Source: Alphaproteobacteria bacterium | Lineage (GTDB): Bacteria; Pseudomonadota; Alphaproteobacteria; DSM-16000; Inquilinaceae | Assembly (NCBI GenBank): GCA_028284045.1 | Contig: JANQSN010000040.1 | Span: 82,834-146,833, forward strand | Length of the DNA: 64,000 nt | Reading direction: 5' to 3' | Shown here: positions 46,814 to 56,511 of the stretch, in pieces | How positions within the stretch are numbered: position 1 is the first letter of the stretch | How the letters are laid out: every line of letters starts with the position of its first letter | Made by a program: the position numbers and the translations under genes | The notes under the pieces: generated by a model | Database searches by the model: none | What the model saw: the letters and a program-made list of their open reading frames with translations, nothing else | Told to the model about the DNA's origin: nothing

Positions 46814-47068
46814 ATGGGTCAGATCGGTGTTTGGCAGGTCATCCTTGTCCTGCTGATCGTCCTGATCATCTTCGGGGCGGGCAAGCTGCCGAAGGTGATG
46901 GGCGATGTCGCCAAGGGTGTGAAGAACTTCAAGCGCGGGATGCGCGAGGAGGACGCCGCCGGCGACGAGGCGGGCGACACCATGCGTCGCATCGACGGCG
47001 ATGCGGAGACCCCGGTCGACACGGCGGCCGGCTCGTCGCAGCCGCAGGACCGCACGGGCACGCGCTGA
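46814..47068 (+). CDS. tatA: Twin-arginine translocase subunit TatA
   Basis: 84 residues: one N-terminal membrane helix (VWQVILVLLIVLIIFGAG), the FGAGKLP hinge, an amphipathic helix (DVAKGVKNFKRGMRE) and a charged tail. It forms the pore of the Tat system. ATG 46814 has an AAGGAGG ten bases upstream; ATG 46787 lies ahead of that site and is rejected. Confidence 0.94.
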   Translation: MGQIGVWQVILVLLIVLIIFGAGKLPKVMGDVAKGVKNFKRGMREEDAAGDEAGDTMRRIDGDAETPVDTAAGSSQPQDRTGTR

Positions 47069-47130
47069 CGCCGTTCGGCTTCCCGTCCCGGCCGCGCCGG
47101 GGCAGCCGGCCCGCTTGAGCGGAAACCGAG

Positions 47131-47694
47131 ATGTTCGATATCGGCTGGCCCGAATTCCTGGTCATCCTGGTGGTGGCGCTGATCATCATCGGTCCGCGCG
47201 ACCTGCCGGGTGCCCTGCGCCAAGTCGGCCGCTGGGTGCGCTCGGCGCGCAAGGTCGCCCGGGAGTTCCAGCGCCATGTCGACGATGCGATGCGGGATAC
47301 CGAGCTGGAGGACCTGAAGAAGGGTATCGAGGCCACCCGGTCGCTCAATGTGAAGCGTCAGCTTGAGAAGTTCGTCGATCCGGACGACGAGCTGTCGGCA
47401 TCCGACAGTCCCGGTGCCGCGCGCAAGGCGGCGGCCCGGCAGAAGGCGGCCGCGGCGGCTGGTGAGGGGATCGCCGGCGAAACAGCGCCGCCGGCCCTCG
47501 ACAAGCCGGGCGCAGAGCCGGCCGCCCCGCTCGACCCCAACGATCCGCGCCGGCGGGCCGCCCGGGCGGCGGCGATGCGTAGCGATCGATCGGAGAGTGC
47601 CGATACCGCCGGTGAGGCTGCGGCCGATGCCGATGCGGGCGCGACCGCGGACGCCGCCGCGCCGGTGGCGGAGGGCGGGGACGGCCGGGCATGA
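47131..47694 (+). CDS. tatB: Twin-arginine translocase subunit TatB
   Basis: 187 residues. It begins MFDIGWPEFLVI with the TatB-type Glu in the first helix and GPRDLPGALRQVGRW, then a long amphipathic helix and a low-complexity Ala/Asp/Pro tail. It binds Tat signal peptides together with TatC. Its stop overlaps the tatC start (ATGA). Confidence 0.93.
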   Translation: MFDIGWPEFLVILVVALIIIGPRDLPGALRQVGRWVRSARKVAREFQRHVDDAMRDTELEDLKKGIEATRSLNVKRQLEKFVDPDDELSASDSPGAARKAAARQKAAAAAGEGIAGETAPPALDKPGAEPAAPLDPNDPRRRAARAAAMRSDRSESADTAGEAAADADAGATADAAAPVAEGGDGRA

Positions 47695-48524
47695 GCAGCA
47701 ACACCCTCAACGACCGAGAGATGCCGCTGATCGATCACCTGATCGAGCTGCGCAATCGGCTGGTCTATTCGGTCGGCGCGATCTTCGTCGCCTTCATCGC
47801 CTGCTACATCTTCGCCGCCGATATCTATGCGTTCCTCGTCCAGCCGCTCGCCGACCAATTCCAGGGCGAAGACCGCCGGCTGATTTATACCGGACTGGCC
47901 GAAGTCTTCTTCGCCCATGTCAAGGTCGCGTTCTTCGCCGCCTGCTTCATCTCCTTCCCGTTGGTCGCCAGTCAACTCTACATGTTCATGGCGCCCGGGC
48001 TGTATGCGCGGGAGAAGAAGGCGTTCCTGCCGTTCCTGATCGCCACGCCGATCCTGTTTTTCTGCGGCGGGGCGATGGTCTATTACGGCATCATGCCGCT
48101 GGCCTGGAAGTTCTTCTTGAGCTTCGAGACGCCGGGCGGTGCGGGGACGCTGCCCATCGAGCTGGAGGCGCGGGTCGGCGAGTATCTCGGCCTGGTGATG
48201 AAGCTGATCTTCGCCTTCGGCATCGCCTTCCAGCTTCCCGTCGCGCTGACGCTGTTGGCCAAGGCCGGGATCGTCAATGCCGCCGGGCTGCGCCGGAAGC
48301 GCAAATATGCGATCGTCATCGTCTTCGGCGTCGCCGCCTTGATGACCCCGCCGGACGTGATCAGCCAGATCGGGCTGGCGGTGCCGATCATCCTGCTTTA
48401 CGAGATCTCCATCGGGCTCGCCTGGCTGACCGAGAAACGGCGGGCCGAGCGCGAGGCGGCGGCGGAGGCCGAACTCGCCGACGACCTGCCCGACGATGCG
48501 GGGCGCGACGGCGCCGTTTCGTGA
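47691..48524 (+). CDS. tatC: Sec-independent translocase subunit TatC
   Basis: 277 residues and six membrane helices, the twin-arginine signal receptor. It has the N-terminal [39 protein letters not shown] with the family's conserved loop, and FGIAFQLPV. The C-terminus is Glu/Ala-rich. The DctP-type protein and other exported proteins in the window may use this system. Confidence 0.95.
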   Translation: MSSNTLNDREMPLIDHLIELRNRLVYSVGAIFVAFIACYIFAADIYAFLVQPLADQFQGEDRRLIYTGLAEVFFAHVKVAFFAACFISFPLVASQLYMFMAPGLYAREKKAFLPFLIATPILFFCGGAMVYYGIMPLAWKFFLSFETPGGAGTLPIELEARVGEYLGLVMKLIFAFGIAFQLPVALTLLAKAGIVNAAGLRRKRKYAIVIVFGVAALMTPPDVISQIGLAVPIILLYEISIGLAWLTEKRRAEREAAAEAELADDLPDDAGRDGAVS

Positions 48525-48609
48525 TCCCGATCGCCGGTGCCTCTTCCTTGGGGTCGCCGGCGCTTTCGCTTCCGACCTTTCGATGGCTGCCGCCGGGCGC
48601 TGGCTTGCG

Positions 48610-49881
48610 ATGCACGATATCCGCTGGATCCGCGACGACCCCCAAGCCTTCGATGCGGCCTTGGCGCGCCGCGGCCTGGACGCTGAGGCCGATGGCCTGA
48701 TCGCCCTGGACGAGCGCCGGCGCGCCCTGCAGACCGAGCTGCAGGCCGTGCAGTCCCGGCGCAACGAGGCGTCGCGCGCGATCGGCGAGGCGAAGAAGAC
48801 GGGCGGCGACGCCCAAGCGCTGATCGACGAGGTCGCCGGCCTGAAGGCCCGCCTGGCCGAGCTGGAGCCGGCGGAGCGCGAGACCGCCCAGACGCTGGAC
48901 GCGGCACTGGCGAGCCTGCCGAACCGTGTGGCCGACGACGTGCCCGACGGGGCCGACGAGACCGACAACCGGGAAATCCGCCGCTGGGGCGAGCCCGATC
49001 GGCGCAACGGCCTGAACGAGCATTTCGAACTGGGCGAGGCCCTCGGCCTGATGGATTTCGGCGCGGCGGCCCGGCTGTCGGGCGCGCGCTTCGTGGTGCT
49101 GCGCGGGGGCCTGGCGCGGCTGGAACGCGCGCTCGGCCAGTTCATGCTGGATATGCACACGGGCGAGCACGGCTATACCGAGGTCTCGCCGCCGGAGCTG
49201 GTGCGCGACGACGCGGTCTACGGCGTCGGCCAGCTTCCGAAATTCGCCGAAGACATGTTCCGCACCACCGGCGGCCTCTGGCTGATCCCCACCGCGGAGG
49301 TGCCGCTGACCAACATGGCGTCGGGCGAGATCGTCGACGAGGATCGCCTGCCCCTGCGCTTCACCGCGCACACCACCTGCTACCGCTCCGAGGCCGGGTC
49401 GGCCGGCCGCGATGTGCGCGGCATGATCCGTCAGCACCAGTTCTACAAGGTCGAACTGGTCAGCCTGACGACGCCGGAGGAGAGCGACGCGGAGCACGAG
49501 CGCATGACCGCCTGTGCGGAGGCGGTGCTGCAGCGCCTCGACCTGCCCTATCGGGTGGTCTCGCTGTGCAGCGGCGATATCGGCTTCGCCGCCCGGCGCA
49601 CCCATGACCTGGAGGTCTGGTTGCCCGGACAGCAGGCCTGGCGCGAGATTTCGTCGTGTTCCACCTGCGGCGACTTCCAGGCGCGCCGCATGAACACCCG
49701 CACGCGCGGGCGCGGCGACAAGGCGACGCGGTTCGTCCACACGCTGAACGGGTCCGGGGTCGCGGTCGGCCGGGCGCTGATCGCGGTCTTGGAGACCTAC
49801 CAGCAGCCGGACGGATCGATCGCGGTGCCGGCGGCGCTCAAGCCCTATATGGGCGGGCTTGAGCGGATCGGCGCGGCATGA
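48610..49881 (+). CDS. serS: Seryl-tRNA synthetase
   Basis: 423-residue class II synthetase. The N-terminal coiled-coil arm (about 25-105) binds tRNA-Ser; the core has [17 protein letters not shown], motif 2 [20 protein letters not shown] and motif 3 near [14 protein letters not shown]. The ATG at 48610 gives the family start MHDIRWIRD; the upstream open frame has no support. Confidence 0.95.
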   Translation: MHDIRWIRDDPQAFDAALARRGLDAEADGLIALDERRRALQTELQAVQSRRNEASRAIGEAKKTGGDAQALIDEVAGLKARLAELEPAERETAQTLDAALASLPNRVADDVPDGADETDNREIRRWGEPDRRNGLNEHFELGEALGLMDFGAAARLSGARFVVLRGGLARLERALGQFMLDMHTGEHGYTEVSPPELVRDDAVYGVGQLPKFAEDMFRTTGGLWLIPTAEVPLTNMASGEIVDEDRLPLRFTAHTTCYRSEAGSAGRDVRGMIRQHQFYKVELVSLTTPEESDAEHERMTACAEAVLQRLDLPYRVVSLCSGDIGFAARRTHDLEVWLPGQQAWREISSCSTCGDFQARRMNTRTRGRGDKATRFVHTLNGSGVAVGRALIAVLETYQQPDGSIAVPAALKPYMGGLERIGAA

Positions 49882-49921
49882 GGTGCGGGGGCCGGCGCGG
49901 CACAGCGCATCGGGGGCGGGT

Positions 49922-50668
49922 ATGCGCATTCTGATCACCAACGACGACGGCCTGGGTGCTGCGGGCTTCGGGGTGCTGGAGCGGCTGGCGCGCGGCTTGT
50001 CCGACGATGTCGTCGCCTGTGCGCCGGAGACGGAGCAGAGCGGCGCCAGCCACTCGCTGACCATCCACCGCCCGCTGCGCTTGCGCGAGGTGGCGCCGCA
50101 CCGTCACACCGTCGACGGCACGCCGACGGATTGCGTGCTTCTCGCGGTCAACCACCTGATGGCCGAGGCGCAGCCGGATCTCGTCCTGTCCGGCGTCAAT
50201 CACGGCTTCAATATCGGCGAGGACGTCACCTATTCCGGGACGATCGCCGCGGCGATGGAAGCGACCTTGCTGGGCATCCCGGCCATCGCGCTCAGCCAGG
50301 AGGTCGGGGCCGGGCCGATCGACTTCGCAGCGGCGGAGCATCACCTGCCCGATCTGCTGCGCCGCCTGGTGGCGACCGGCTGGCCGCCCGGCGTGGTGAT
50401 CAACATCAATGTGCCGGCCCGGCCGGTGAAGGCGATCCAGGGCATCCGCGTGATCCGGCACGGCAACCGCAAGATCGGCGACCAGTTGATGGAGCGGATC
50501 GACCCGCGCGGGCGCACCTATTTCTGGATCGGCACCCAGCGCAACGGCGCCGTGGTCCCGGACACCGACGTCCACGCCCTGACGGAGGGCCATATCACGG
50601 TGACGCCGCTCGATTTGGATCTGACGCATTACCCGTCCGTCGAGGCGCTTTCGCGCGTGTTCGGGTGA
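49922..50668 (+). CDS. surE: 5'/3'-nucleotidase SurE
   Basis: 248-residue metal-dependent survival-protein phosphatase. It starts MRILITNDDG (metal Asp-Asp), with ETEQSGASHSLT, GTPTDCV and SGVNHGFNIGEDVTYSGT. ATG 49922 begins the conserved N-terminus. The stop overlaps pcm (GTGA), the typical surE-pcm coupling. Confidence 0.95.
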   Translation: MRILITNDDGLGAAGFGVLERLARGLSDDVVACAPETEQSGASHSLTIHRPLRLREVAPHRHTVDGTPTDCVLLAVNHLMAEAQPDLVLSGVNHGFNIGEDVTYSGTIAAAMEATLLGIPAIALSQEVGAGPIDFAAAEHHLPDLLRRLVATGWPPGVVININVPARPVKAIQGIRVIRHGNRKIGDQLMERIDPRGRTYFWIGTQRNGAVVPDTDVHALTEGHITVTPLDLDLTHYPSVEALSRVFG

Positions 50669-51324
50669 TCGACGAGGCCCGCAAGATCCGCCTCTTGATG
50701 GCGCTGCGCCGGTCGGGCATCACCGACGCGACCGTCCTGGGGGCGATCGAACGGGTGCCGCGCGAGGCGTTCGTGCCGGAGAATTTCGCCGATCAGGCCT
50801 ATGAGGACCGTGCGTTGCCGATCGGGCTCGGCCAGACCATCAGCCAGCCGCTGGTGGTTGCCTTGATGACCCAGGCGCTGGAGATCGCCTGGGACAGCAA
50901 GATCCTGGAGATCGGCACCGGGTCCGGCTACCAGGCGGCGGTGCTCGCCAAGCTCGGCCGGCGCGTCTACACGATCGAGCGGCACCGCGGGCTTCTGGAG
51001 GAGGCGGAACGCAGATTCGCCGCATTGCGCCTGCACAATATTACGACGCGGGTCGGCGACGGCACGAAGGGATGGCCGGAACAGGCGCCGTTCCATCGCA
51101 TCATGGTAACGGCCGGCCATGCCGGTCGGGAGCCGCCCCCCGCATTGCTTGAACAGTTGCACGTCGGCGGATGTCTCGTCATACCGATGGGTGAGGACGG
51201 GCGCCGCCAGTGGGTTGTCCGCTTCCGCCGCACCGAGAACGGCATCGATCGGGAGGAGCTGTGGCCGGTTCGCTTTGTTCCGCTGCTGCCGGATCTGCCG
51301 GACGGCGAAGCCCGGGCGATGTGA
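50665..51324 (+). CDS. pcm: Protein-L-isoaspartate O-methyltransferase
   Basis: 219-residue SAM-dependent repair methyltransferase. GTG start overlaps surE. It has VPREAFVPE, GQTISQPLVVALM, the SAM site EIGTGSGYQAAVLA and VYTIERH. The stop overlaps the LysM/M23 gene (GTGA). Confidence 0.94.
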   Translation: MIDEARKIRLLMALRRSGITDATVLGAIERVPREAFVPENFADQAYEDRALPIGLGQTISQPLVVALMTQALEIAWDSKILEIGTGSGYQAAVLAKLGRRVYTIERHRGLLEEAERRFAALRLHNITTRVGDGTKGWPEQAPFHRIMVTAGHAGREPPPALLEQLHVGGCLVIPMGEDGRRQWVVRFRRTENGIDREELWPVRFVPLLPDLPDGEARAM

Positions 51325-52436
51325 CGAGACGCCCAGTGGGGCTGGCGGCCCTGCTGGTGGTCTTCGCGATCGCGATGGTACTGAGCGGCTGTGCGCGCGA
51401 CGAGCCGCAGATCCGCACGGTGCAACTGCCGCCCGGGTTCGTGGAGGTGCAGGCGGGGGAGCGGGCGGACGCCGTGGCGCGGCGCGCCGGCGTGCCGTTC
51501 GACCAGCTTGCTCTGATCAACGGGCTGACGCCGCCCTATTCGCTGCGGCCGGGCCAGGTGCTGCGCCTGCCGGACGCGGGGGGCTACCAGGTGGTGACGG
51601 GCGACACCGTCTCCGCCATCGCCGAACGGTACGGCACGTCCGTCGCCGTCGTGGCCGGCCTCAACGATCTCGACTCGCCCTATCTGATCTATCCGGGCGA
51701 CCGGTTGACCGTGCCGACGGCGGTGCCGCGCTCGGTCGCCAGCGGGCGGTTGGCCCTGGGACCGGACGACCCGGTGGTCGCCGCCGCGCCCTCGGGCCGG
51801 GTGACCGTGGAGCCGCTGGGCGGGACCGGGGCGCCGACGCCCATCAGCCCGGCCACACCGGCGCCGACGGCAACGGTCACGGCTATCGATCCGCTGCCGC
51901 TGTCGACGGAGCCGCTGGTCGCCGACGGCGCGCCGCAGCCCCTGGTGCCGCCTGCGGAGCCGAGCCCGTTGGACGGCCTCGACGGCGGCACGACGGCCGC
52001 GACCGGGTCGGTCACCACGGCGCCGCTGCCGCCGGCGACGGCGCCCGGAACGCCGCGCTTCGCCTGGCCGGTGGTCGGACGGCGGATGGCCGGCTTCGGA
52101 CCGGGGGCCGACGGCGCCCACAATGACGGGGTCAACATCGCTGCCGACCGCGGTACGGCGGTGCTCGCCTCGGAGGCCGGGACCGTGGCCTATGCCGGCA
52201 ACGAACTCCGGGGGTTTGGCAATCTCGTGCTGGTGCGCCATTCGGGCGATTGGGTAACCGCCTATGCGCATCTCGACCGCATCCTGGTGGCGCGGGACGA
52301 GCAGATCCGCATGGGTCAGCCGGTCGGCACCGTCGGCGACACCGGATCGGTGGCGGAGCCGCAGCTCCATTTCGAGGTTCGCCGTGGCACCGAGGCGATC
52401 GACCCCGAGACCGTTCTGCCGCCCTTCCCGCAATAG
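51321..52436 (+). CDS. LysM and M23 domain lipoprotein (NlpD/DipM-like)
   Basis: 371 residues. A lipoprotein signal ends VLSGC; two LysM modules follow (about 35-75 and 80-128), then a Pro/Thr/Ala linker and an M23 domain (about 245-371). In the M23 domain, the second metal position reads HNDGVNIAA, with Asn where active enzymes have Asp, while HLD and LHFEV histidines remain. NlpD-like proteins of this sort often activate cell-division amidases rather than cut peptidoglycan themselves. GTG start overlaps pcm. Confidence 0.85.
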   Translation: MTRRPVGLAALLVVFAIAMVLSGCARDEPQIRTVQLPPGFVEVQAGERADAVARRAGVPFDQLALINGLTPPYSLRPGQVLRLPDAGGYQVVTGDTVSAIAERYGTSVAVVAGLNDLDSPYLIYPGDRLTVPTAVPRSVASGRLALGPDDPVVAAAPSGRVTVEPLGGTGAPTPISPATPAPTATVTAIDPLPLSTEPLVADGAPQPLVPPAEPSPLDGLDGGTTAATGSVTTAPLPPATAPGTPRFAWPVVGRRMAGFGPGADGAHNDGVNIAADRGTAVLASEAGTVAYAGNELRGFGNLVLVRHSGDWVTAYAHLDRILVARDEQIRMGQPVGTVGDTGSVAEPQLHFEVRRGTEAIDPETVLPPFPQ

Positions 52437-52480
52437 CGCAGCAGACGGCCCGGACCTGGCAAGGAAGGAAGAGGGCACCC

Positions 52481-52720
52481 GTGGCGGATCAACCGGACAA
52501 GCAGCTTCTGCATCTGGTCTTCGGGGGCGAGCTGACGCATCCGGGATCGGTGGAGTTCGCCGATCTGGAGAGAGTGCATATCGTCGGCATCTTCCCGAAC
52601 TATGCCGAAGCCTATGCGGCGTGGCGCGGCGCCACGGCGGCGACCCTCGACGACGCCCATGTCCGCTATTTCATCGTCCACCTGCACCGCATCCTGGATC
52701 CCGCGACCGACGCCGGCTGA
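52481..52720 (+). CDS. DUF4170 family protein
   Basis: 79 residues starting at GTG, with AAGGAAGGAAG upstream. The fold core LHLVFGGEL, VHIVGIFPNYAEAYAAWR, AHVRYFIVHLHRIL matches the short alphaproteobacterial DUF4170 family of unknown function. It is encoded just after the NlpD-like gene, as often seen. Confidence 0.75.
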   Translation: MADQPDKQLLHLVFGGELTHPGSVEFADLERVHIVGIFPNYAEAYAAWRGATAATLDDAHVRYFIVHLHRILDPATDAG

Positions 52721-52746
52721 TCGGCCGGAGTCGGAGCAGACGATCG

Positions 52747-53247
52747 ATGCCGGCGACGACGAAGGCTGCCCTGCTCGACGTGACGCAGGGCGAGTTCGCC
52801 AAGCTCGACCGGCTGATCGATGGCATCGGCGAGCGCGCGGCGCTGGCCAAGGACGATGACGACACCTCCATCAAGGACGTCGTTGCCCATCGCGCCCATT
52901 GGATCGCGCTGTTTCGCGGCTGGTACGAGGACGGGCTTGCCGGCAGGCCGGTCTTCTTCCCCGCGGAAGGCTACAAGTGGAACGAGCTTAAGCGGTACAA
53001 CGCCGACCTTCGCGACCGGCAGGCCGGCCTGTCCTGGGACGAGGCGCGGGTACAGTTGCGCGCGGCACACACCGAGCTGATCGCCTTCCTGACCGCCGCG
53101 TCCGATCGCAGCCTCTATGGCGGCGCCATGGTCGGGGCCAACAATCACTGGACGCCCGGTCGCTGGGCGGAAGCCGCCGGCGCCAGCCACTACCGCTCCG
53201 CCGCCAAGTACATCCGCGCCCGGATGCGCGCCGTGCCCGGCTCCTAA
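52747..53247 (+). CDS. ClbS/DfsB family four-helix-bundle protein
   Basis: 166 residues with FAKLDRLIDGIG, SIKDVVAHRAHWIALFRGWYEDG, GYKWNELKRYNADL and a C-terminal SHYRSAAKYIRAR helix, the pattern of the DUF1706 ClbS/DfsB group within the DinB-like superfamily. ClbS protects against colibactin by opening its reactive ring; most members have unknown roles. It stands alone between DUF4170 and a hairpin terminator. Confidence 0.75.
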   Translation: MPATTKAALLDVTQGEFAKLDRLIDGIGERAALAKDDDDTSIKDVVAHRAHWIALFRGWYEDGLAGRPVFFPAEGYKWNELKRYNADLRDRQAGLSWDEARVQLRAAHTELIAFLTAASDRSLYGGAMVGANNHWTPGRWAEAAGASHYRSAAKYIRARMRAVPGS

Positions 53248-53282
53248 GCTGAGTCGACACTTATCGCCGCCGCCCGTTGAAG

Positions 53283-53305
53283 CCCTCCCCCATCGAGGGG
53301 GAGGG
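53283..53305. terminator. Bidirectional hairpin between converging genes
   Basis: A perfect 9-bp stem CCCTCCCCC / GGGGGAGGG with a 5-base loop ATCGA lies between the ClbS-like stop and the DUF815 stop. This exact type of C-run/G-run hairpin is often dispersed in GC-rich alphaproteobacterial genomes. Confidence 0.65.
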
Positions 53306-53340
53306 AAGTTCTGACTGTCGACTGATCCTAGCGCCGGGCC

Positions 53341-54228
53341 CTACGTCGGCGGCAACGGCCGCTCCAGCCGGCCGGCCAGGTCCTGGACGAACTGCCAGGC
53401 GACTCGGCCCGAACGGCTGCCGCGGGTGATCGCCCATTCCGCTGCGGCCGGTTGCCAGTCCGCCTCCGCCACCGGCAGGGCGAAATGCTCGACATAGCCG
53501 CGCACCATCGCCAGATAGCCGTCCTGGTTGCACGGATGGAAGCCGAGCCACAGGCCGAACCGGTCTGATAGCGAGACCTTCTCCTCCACCGCCTCGCCGG
53601 CGATGATGGCGGTCGACCGCTCGTTGTCGATCATCTCGCGCGGCATCAGGTGGCGGCGGTTGGAGGGGGCGTAGAACAGCACCGTCTCCGGCCGCCCTTC
53701 GATGCCGCCTTCCAGCACCGCCTTCAGCGATTTGTAGCCGGCATCGCTCTGGTCGAAGGAGAGGTCGTCGCAGTAGAGCACCACCCGCCGCCGGACCATG
53801 CGCAGCCGGGCCAAGAGGCGCCCCAGCGTCGCCAGATCCTCGCGATTGATCTCGATCAGCGCCGGCCCGCGGTCCCCGGCCGCCGCCCGCTCGGCCAGCA
53901 CGGCGGCATGCACCGCCTTGACCAGCGAGCTCTTGCCCATCCCGCGCGCGCCCCACAGCAGGGCGTTGTTGGCCGGCAGGCCGGCGGCGAAGCGCCGCGT
54001 GTTGGCGAGCAGCGTGTCGCGCTGGGCGGCGATGCCGTGCAGCAGCGTGAGCGCGATGCCGGCGACCCGCGCCACCGGCTCCAGCCGCTCGCCGTCGGCA
54101 TGCCAGACATAGGCGTCGGCCGCGTCGGCGGCATCGAGGTCGGCCGGCGCCGGCGGCGGCGGGGCCAGCCGGTCCAGCGCATCGGCAAGGCGGTTGAGTT
54201 GGGCGAGCAGGGCGGGGTCGGTCATCAT
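53341..54228 (-). CDS. AAA+ ATPase of the DUF815 family
   Basis: 295 residues. Walker A GARGMGKSSLVKA, Walker B VVLYCDDLSFD, a sensor-like VLFYAPSNRRHLMP and the FGLWLGFHPCNQDGYL segment are the DUF815 hallmarks. The function is not established. It is divergent from yajC. Two ATGs (54228 and 54225) are adjacent. Confidence 0.88.
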   Translation of the reverse strand: MMTDPALLAQLNRLADALDRLAPPPPAPADLDAADAADAYVWHADGERLEPVARVAGIALTLLHGIAAQRDTLLANTRRFAAGLPANNALLWGARGMGKSSLVKAVHAAVLAERAAAGDRGPALIEINREDLATLGRLLARLRMVRRRVVLYCDDLSFDQSDAGYKSLKAVLEGGIEGRPETVLFYAPSNRRHLMPREMIDNERSTAIIAGEAVEEKVSLSDRFGLWLGFHPCNQDGYLAMVRGYVEHFALPVAEADWQPAAAEWAITRGSRSGRVAWQFVQDLAGRLERPLPPT

Positions 54229-54430
54229 ATCGCGGCGCGGGATCGATCATCGGGTCGCGGGGGGAGGCGGGACCGCCGATTACGTCAGATGGTCTATCCG
54301 TTGCAAGGTGCCTGTGGCCCGCTATAGTGCCGCCCGGTTCGAGCGGCCGGCCGGTCTGGCCGGTCGTCGGGGTGCCGCGCCGCCCCGCAATGCCAAGCCG
54401 TGCGCACGCTGATGACAGGGAGACCGCCTC

Positions 54431-54838
54431 GTGGACGGAGGACAGAACGCACTCGTTACATTCCTGCCGCTGATCCTGATCTTCGTGGTCTTCTACTTCC
54501 TGTTGATCCGGCCCCAGCAGAAGCGGATGAAGGAGCATCGCGCCATGCTGCAGTCGCTGCGCCGCGGCGACCGCATCGTCACTGGCGGCGGCATCATCGG
54601 CACCATCACCCGGGCCGGCGATGAGGAGTTGACCATCGAGATCGCCGACGGCGTGCGCGTGAAGGTGCTGCGGGCGACCGTCAATACCGTCCTGGCGAAG
54701 CCGGAGCCGGCGCGCAGCCGCGACGACGATGACGAGGATGACGAAGAAGACGAGGACGAGGACGACGCGGCCGACACCCGCAGCAGCGCCCCACGCGGGC
54801 GCAGCCGCGCCTCCAGCCTGCTGTCGAAGCGTCGTTAG
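54431..54838 (+). CDS. yajC: Sec translocase accessory subunit YajC
   Basis: 135 residues from GTG: one membrane helix (FLPLILIFVVFYFLLIRPQQK) and the GDRIVTGGGIIGTI cytosolic region. YajC associates with SecDF. The C-terminus carries an unusual 20-residue acidic stretch (DDDDEDDEEDEDEDDAAD) followed by a basic end, which most family members lack. secD follows by 46 bp. Confidence 0.93.
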   Translation: MDGGQNALVTFLPLILIFVVFYFLLIRPQQKRMKEHRAMLQSLRRGDRIVTGGGIIGTITRAGDEELTIEIADGVRVKVLRATVNTVLAKPEPARSRDDDDEDDEEDEDEDDAADTRSSAPRGRSRASSLLSKRR

Positions 54839-54884
54839 GCGGCGGGCGCCGGCCGGACCGCATCGCTCCCCGATCGGGTCTTAG

Positions 54885-56471
54885 ATGGTTCACTTCGCTC
54901 CCTGGAAGGTTGTCGTCATCCTCGCGGTCACCGTGCTGGGCGTGCTCTATGCGCTGCCCAACCTGCTGCCGCGGGAGACCACCGAAAGCTGGCAGGAGGC
55001 GCTGCCGGGCTGGGTGCCGGGCCGCCAGGTCAATCTCGGCCTCGACCTGCAGGGCGGGGTGCACCTCTTGTGGCAGGTCGACTGGGAGCCGGTCCTGGAG
55101 ACCCGGCTGGAGGCGACCTTTTCGGCGCTGCCGCAGGCCCTGCGCGAGGCGGATATCGGCTATGTCGACCGGGCGATGACCGCCGACGGTGTCGGCTTCC
55201 GGCTGCTCGACACCGCCCATGCCGACCGCGCCCGGGACATCCTGGAAGAGCTGGACGAGAACCTGGAGGTCACGGTCGACGGCGACCAGGTGGTGGCGCG
55301 CTACGGTGAGGACGCGCTGTCGCAGTTGCGCCAGCAGCTCGTCGCCCAGTCGATCGAGATCGTCCGCCGCCGCATCGACGAGACCGGCACGCGTGAACCC
55401 AACATCCAGGCCCAGGGCGAAGACCGCATCCTCACCCAGGTGCCGGGCGAGGACGACCCGCAGCGCATCAAGGATCTGGTCGGCACCACCGCGGCGATGA
55501 CCTTCCAGCTCGTCGACGAGGAGACCTCTGTCGCCGATGCGCTGCAGGGCCGTCTGCCGCCCGGGTCGGAGTTGTTCCCCGACTATGAGGTGACCGAGGC
55601 GGGCGAGCCCGTTGCCTACTATGTCGTGCGCCGACGCAATCCGCTGGAAGGCGACCATCTGGTGGACGCCCAGCCGACCTTCCAGGACGGCCGGCCGGTG
55701 GTCAGCTTCCGCTTCGATTCCGTGGGCGCCTCGCGCTTCGCCGACATCACGTCGGAGAATGTCGGCCGGCGCTTCGCCATCATCCTTGATGGCGAGGTGA
55801 TCAGCGCACCCGTGATCCGCTCCGCCATCCTCGGCGGTGCCGGTATCATCGAGGGCGGTTTCACCGTACAGACCGCGACCGACCTGGCGCTGTTGCTGCG
55901 CGCGGGCGCCCTGCCGGCCAATCTGACGGTGCTGGAAGAGCGCAGCGTCGGCCCCGGCCTCGGCGCCGACAGCATCGAGGCGGGCAAGACCGCGGCGCTG
56001 ATCGGGCTGATCGGCGTGCTGGTGTTCATGGGCATCAGCTACGGCCTGTTCGGGCTGATGGCCAATATCGCGCTGCTGTTCAACCTGTCGCTGATCTTGG
56101 CCGGCCTATCGGCCTTGCAGGCGACGCTGACGCTGCCGGGCATCGCCGGCATCGTGCTGACCGTCGGGATGGCCGTCGACGCCAATGTGCTGATCTTCGA
56201 GCGGATCCGTGAGGAGATCCGGCAGGGCCGCTCGCCGATATCGGCGATCGACGCCGGTTACTCGCGAGCGCTGACCACCATCATCGACAGCAATGTGACG
56301 ACGCTGATCGCGGCGATCCTGCTGTTCGCCTTGGGCTCGGGGCCGATCAAGGGATTTGCCGTGACCCTGTCCATCGGCATCCTCAGCTCGATGTTCACGG
56401 CGATCATGCTGACCCGGCTGATGGTGGTGACCTGGCTGAGGCGCACCCGGCCCAAGACCATTCCGATCTGA
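54885..56471 (+). CDS. secD: Protein translocase subunit SecD
   Basis: 528 residues. N-terminal helix, LGLDLQGGVHLLWQVD (D1 motif), a large periplasmic domain, then five C-terminal helices with AGALPANLTVLEER SVGPGLG-type spacing and GMAVDANVLIFERIREE (D4/D5). It uses the proton gradient with SecF to complete export. Confidence 0.96.
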   Translation: MVHFAPWKVVVILAVTVLGVLYALPNLLPRETTESWQEALPGWVPGRQVNLGLDLQGGVHLLWQVDWEPVLETRLEATFSALPQALREADIGYVDRAMTADGVGFRLLDTAHADRARDILEELDENLEVTVDGDQVVARYGEDALSQLRQQLVAQSIEIVRRRIDETGTREPNIQAQGEDRILTQVPGEDDPQRIKDLVGTTAAMTFQLVDEETSVADALQGRLPPGSELFPDYEVTEAGEPVAYYVVRRRNPLEGDHLVDAQPTFQDGRPVVSFRFDSVGASRFADITSENVGRRFAIILDGEVISAPVIRSAILGGAGIIEGGFTVQTATDLALLLRAGALPANLTVLEERSVGPGLGADSIEAGKTAALIGLIGVLVFMGISYGLFGLMANIALLFNLSLILAGLSALQATLTLPGIAGIVLTVGMAVDANVLIFERIREEIRQGRSPISAIDAGYSRALTTIIDSNVTTLIAAILLFALGSGPIKGFAVTLSIGILSSMFTAIMLTRLMVVTWLRRTRPKTIPI

Positions 56472-56511
56472 CGCCGGATCGGGTCGATCCGACCGGCGAG
56501 AGCGAGCGACC

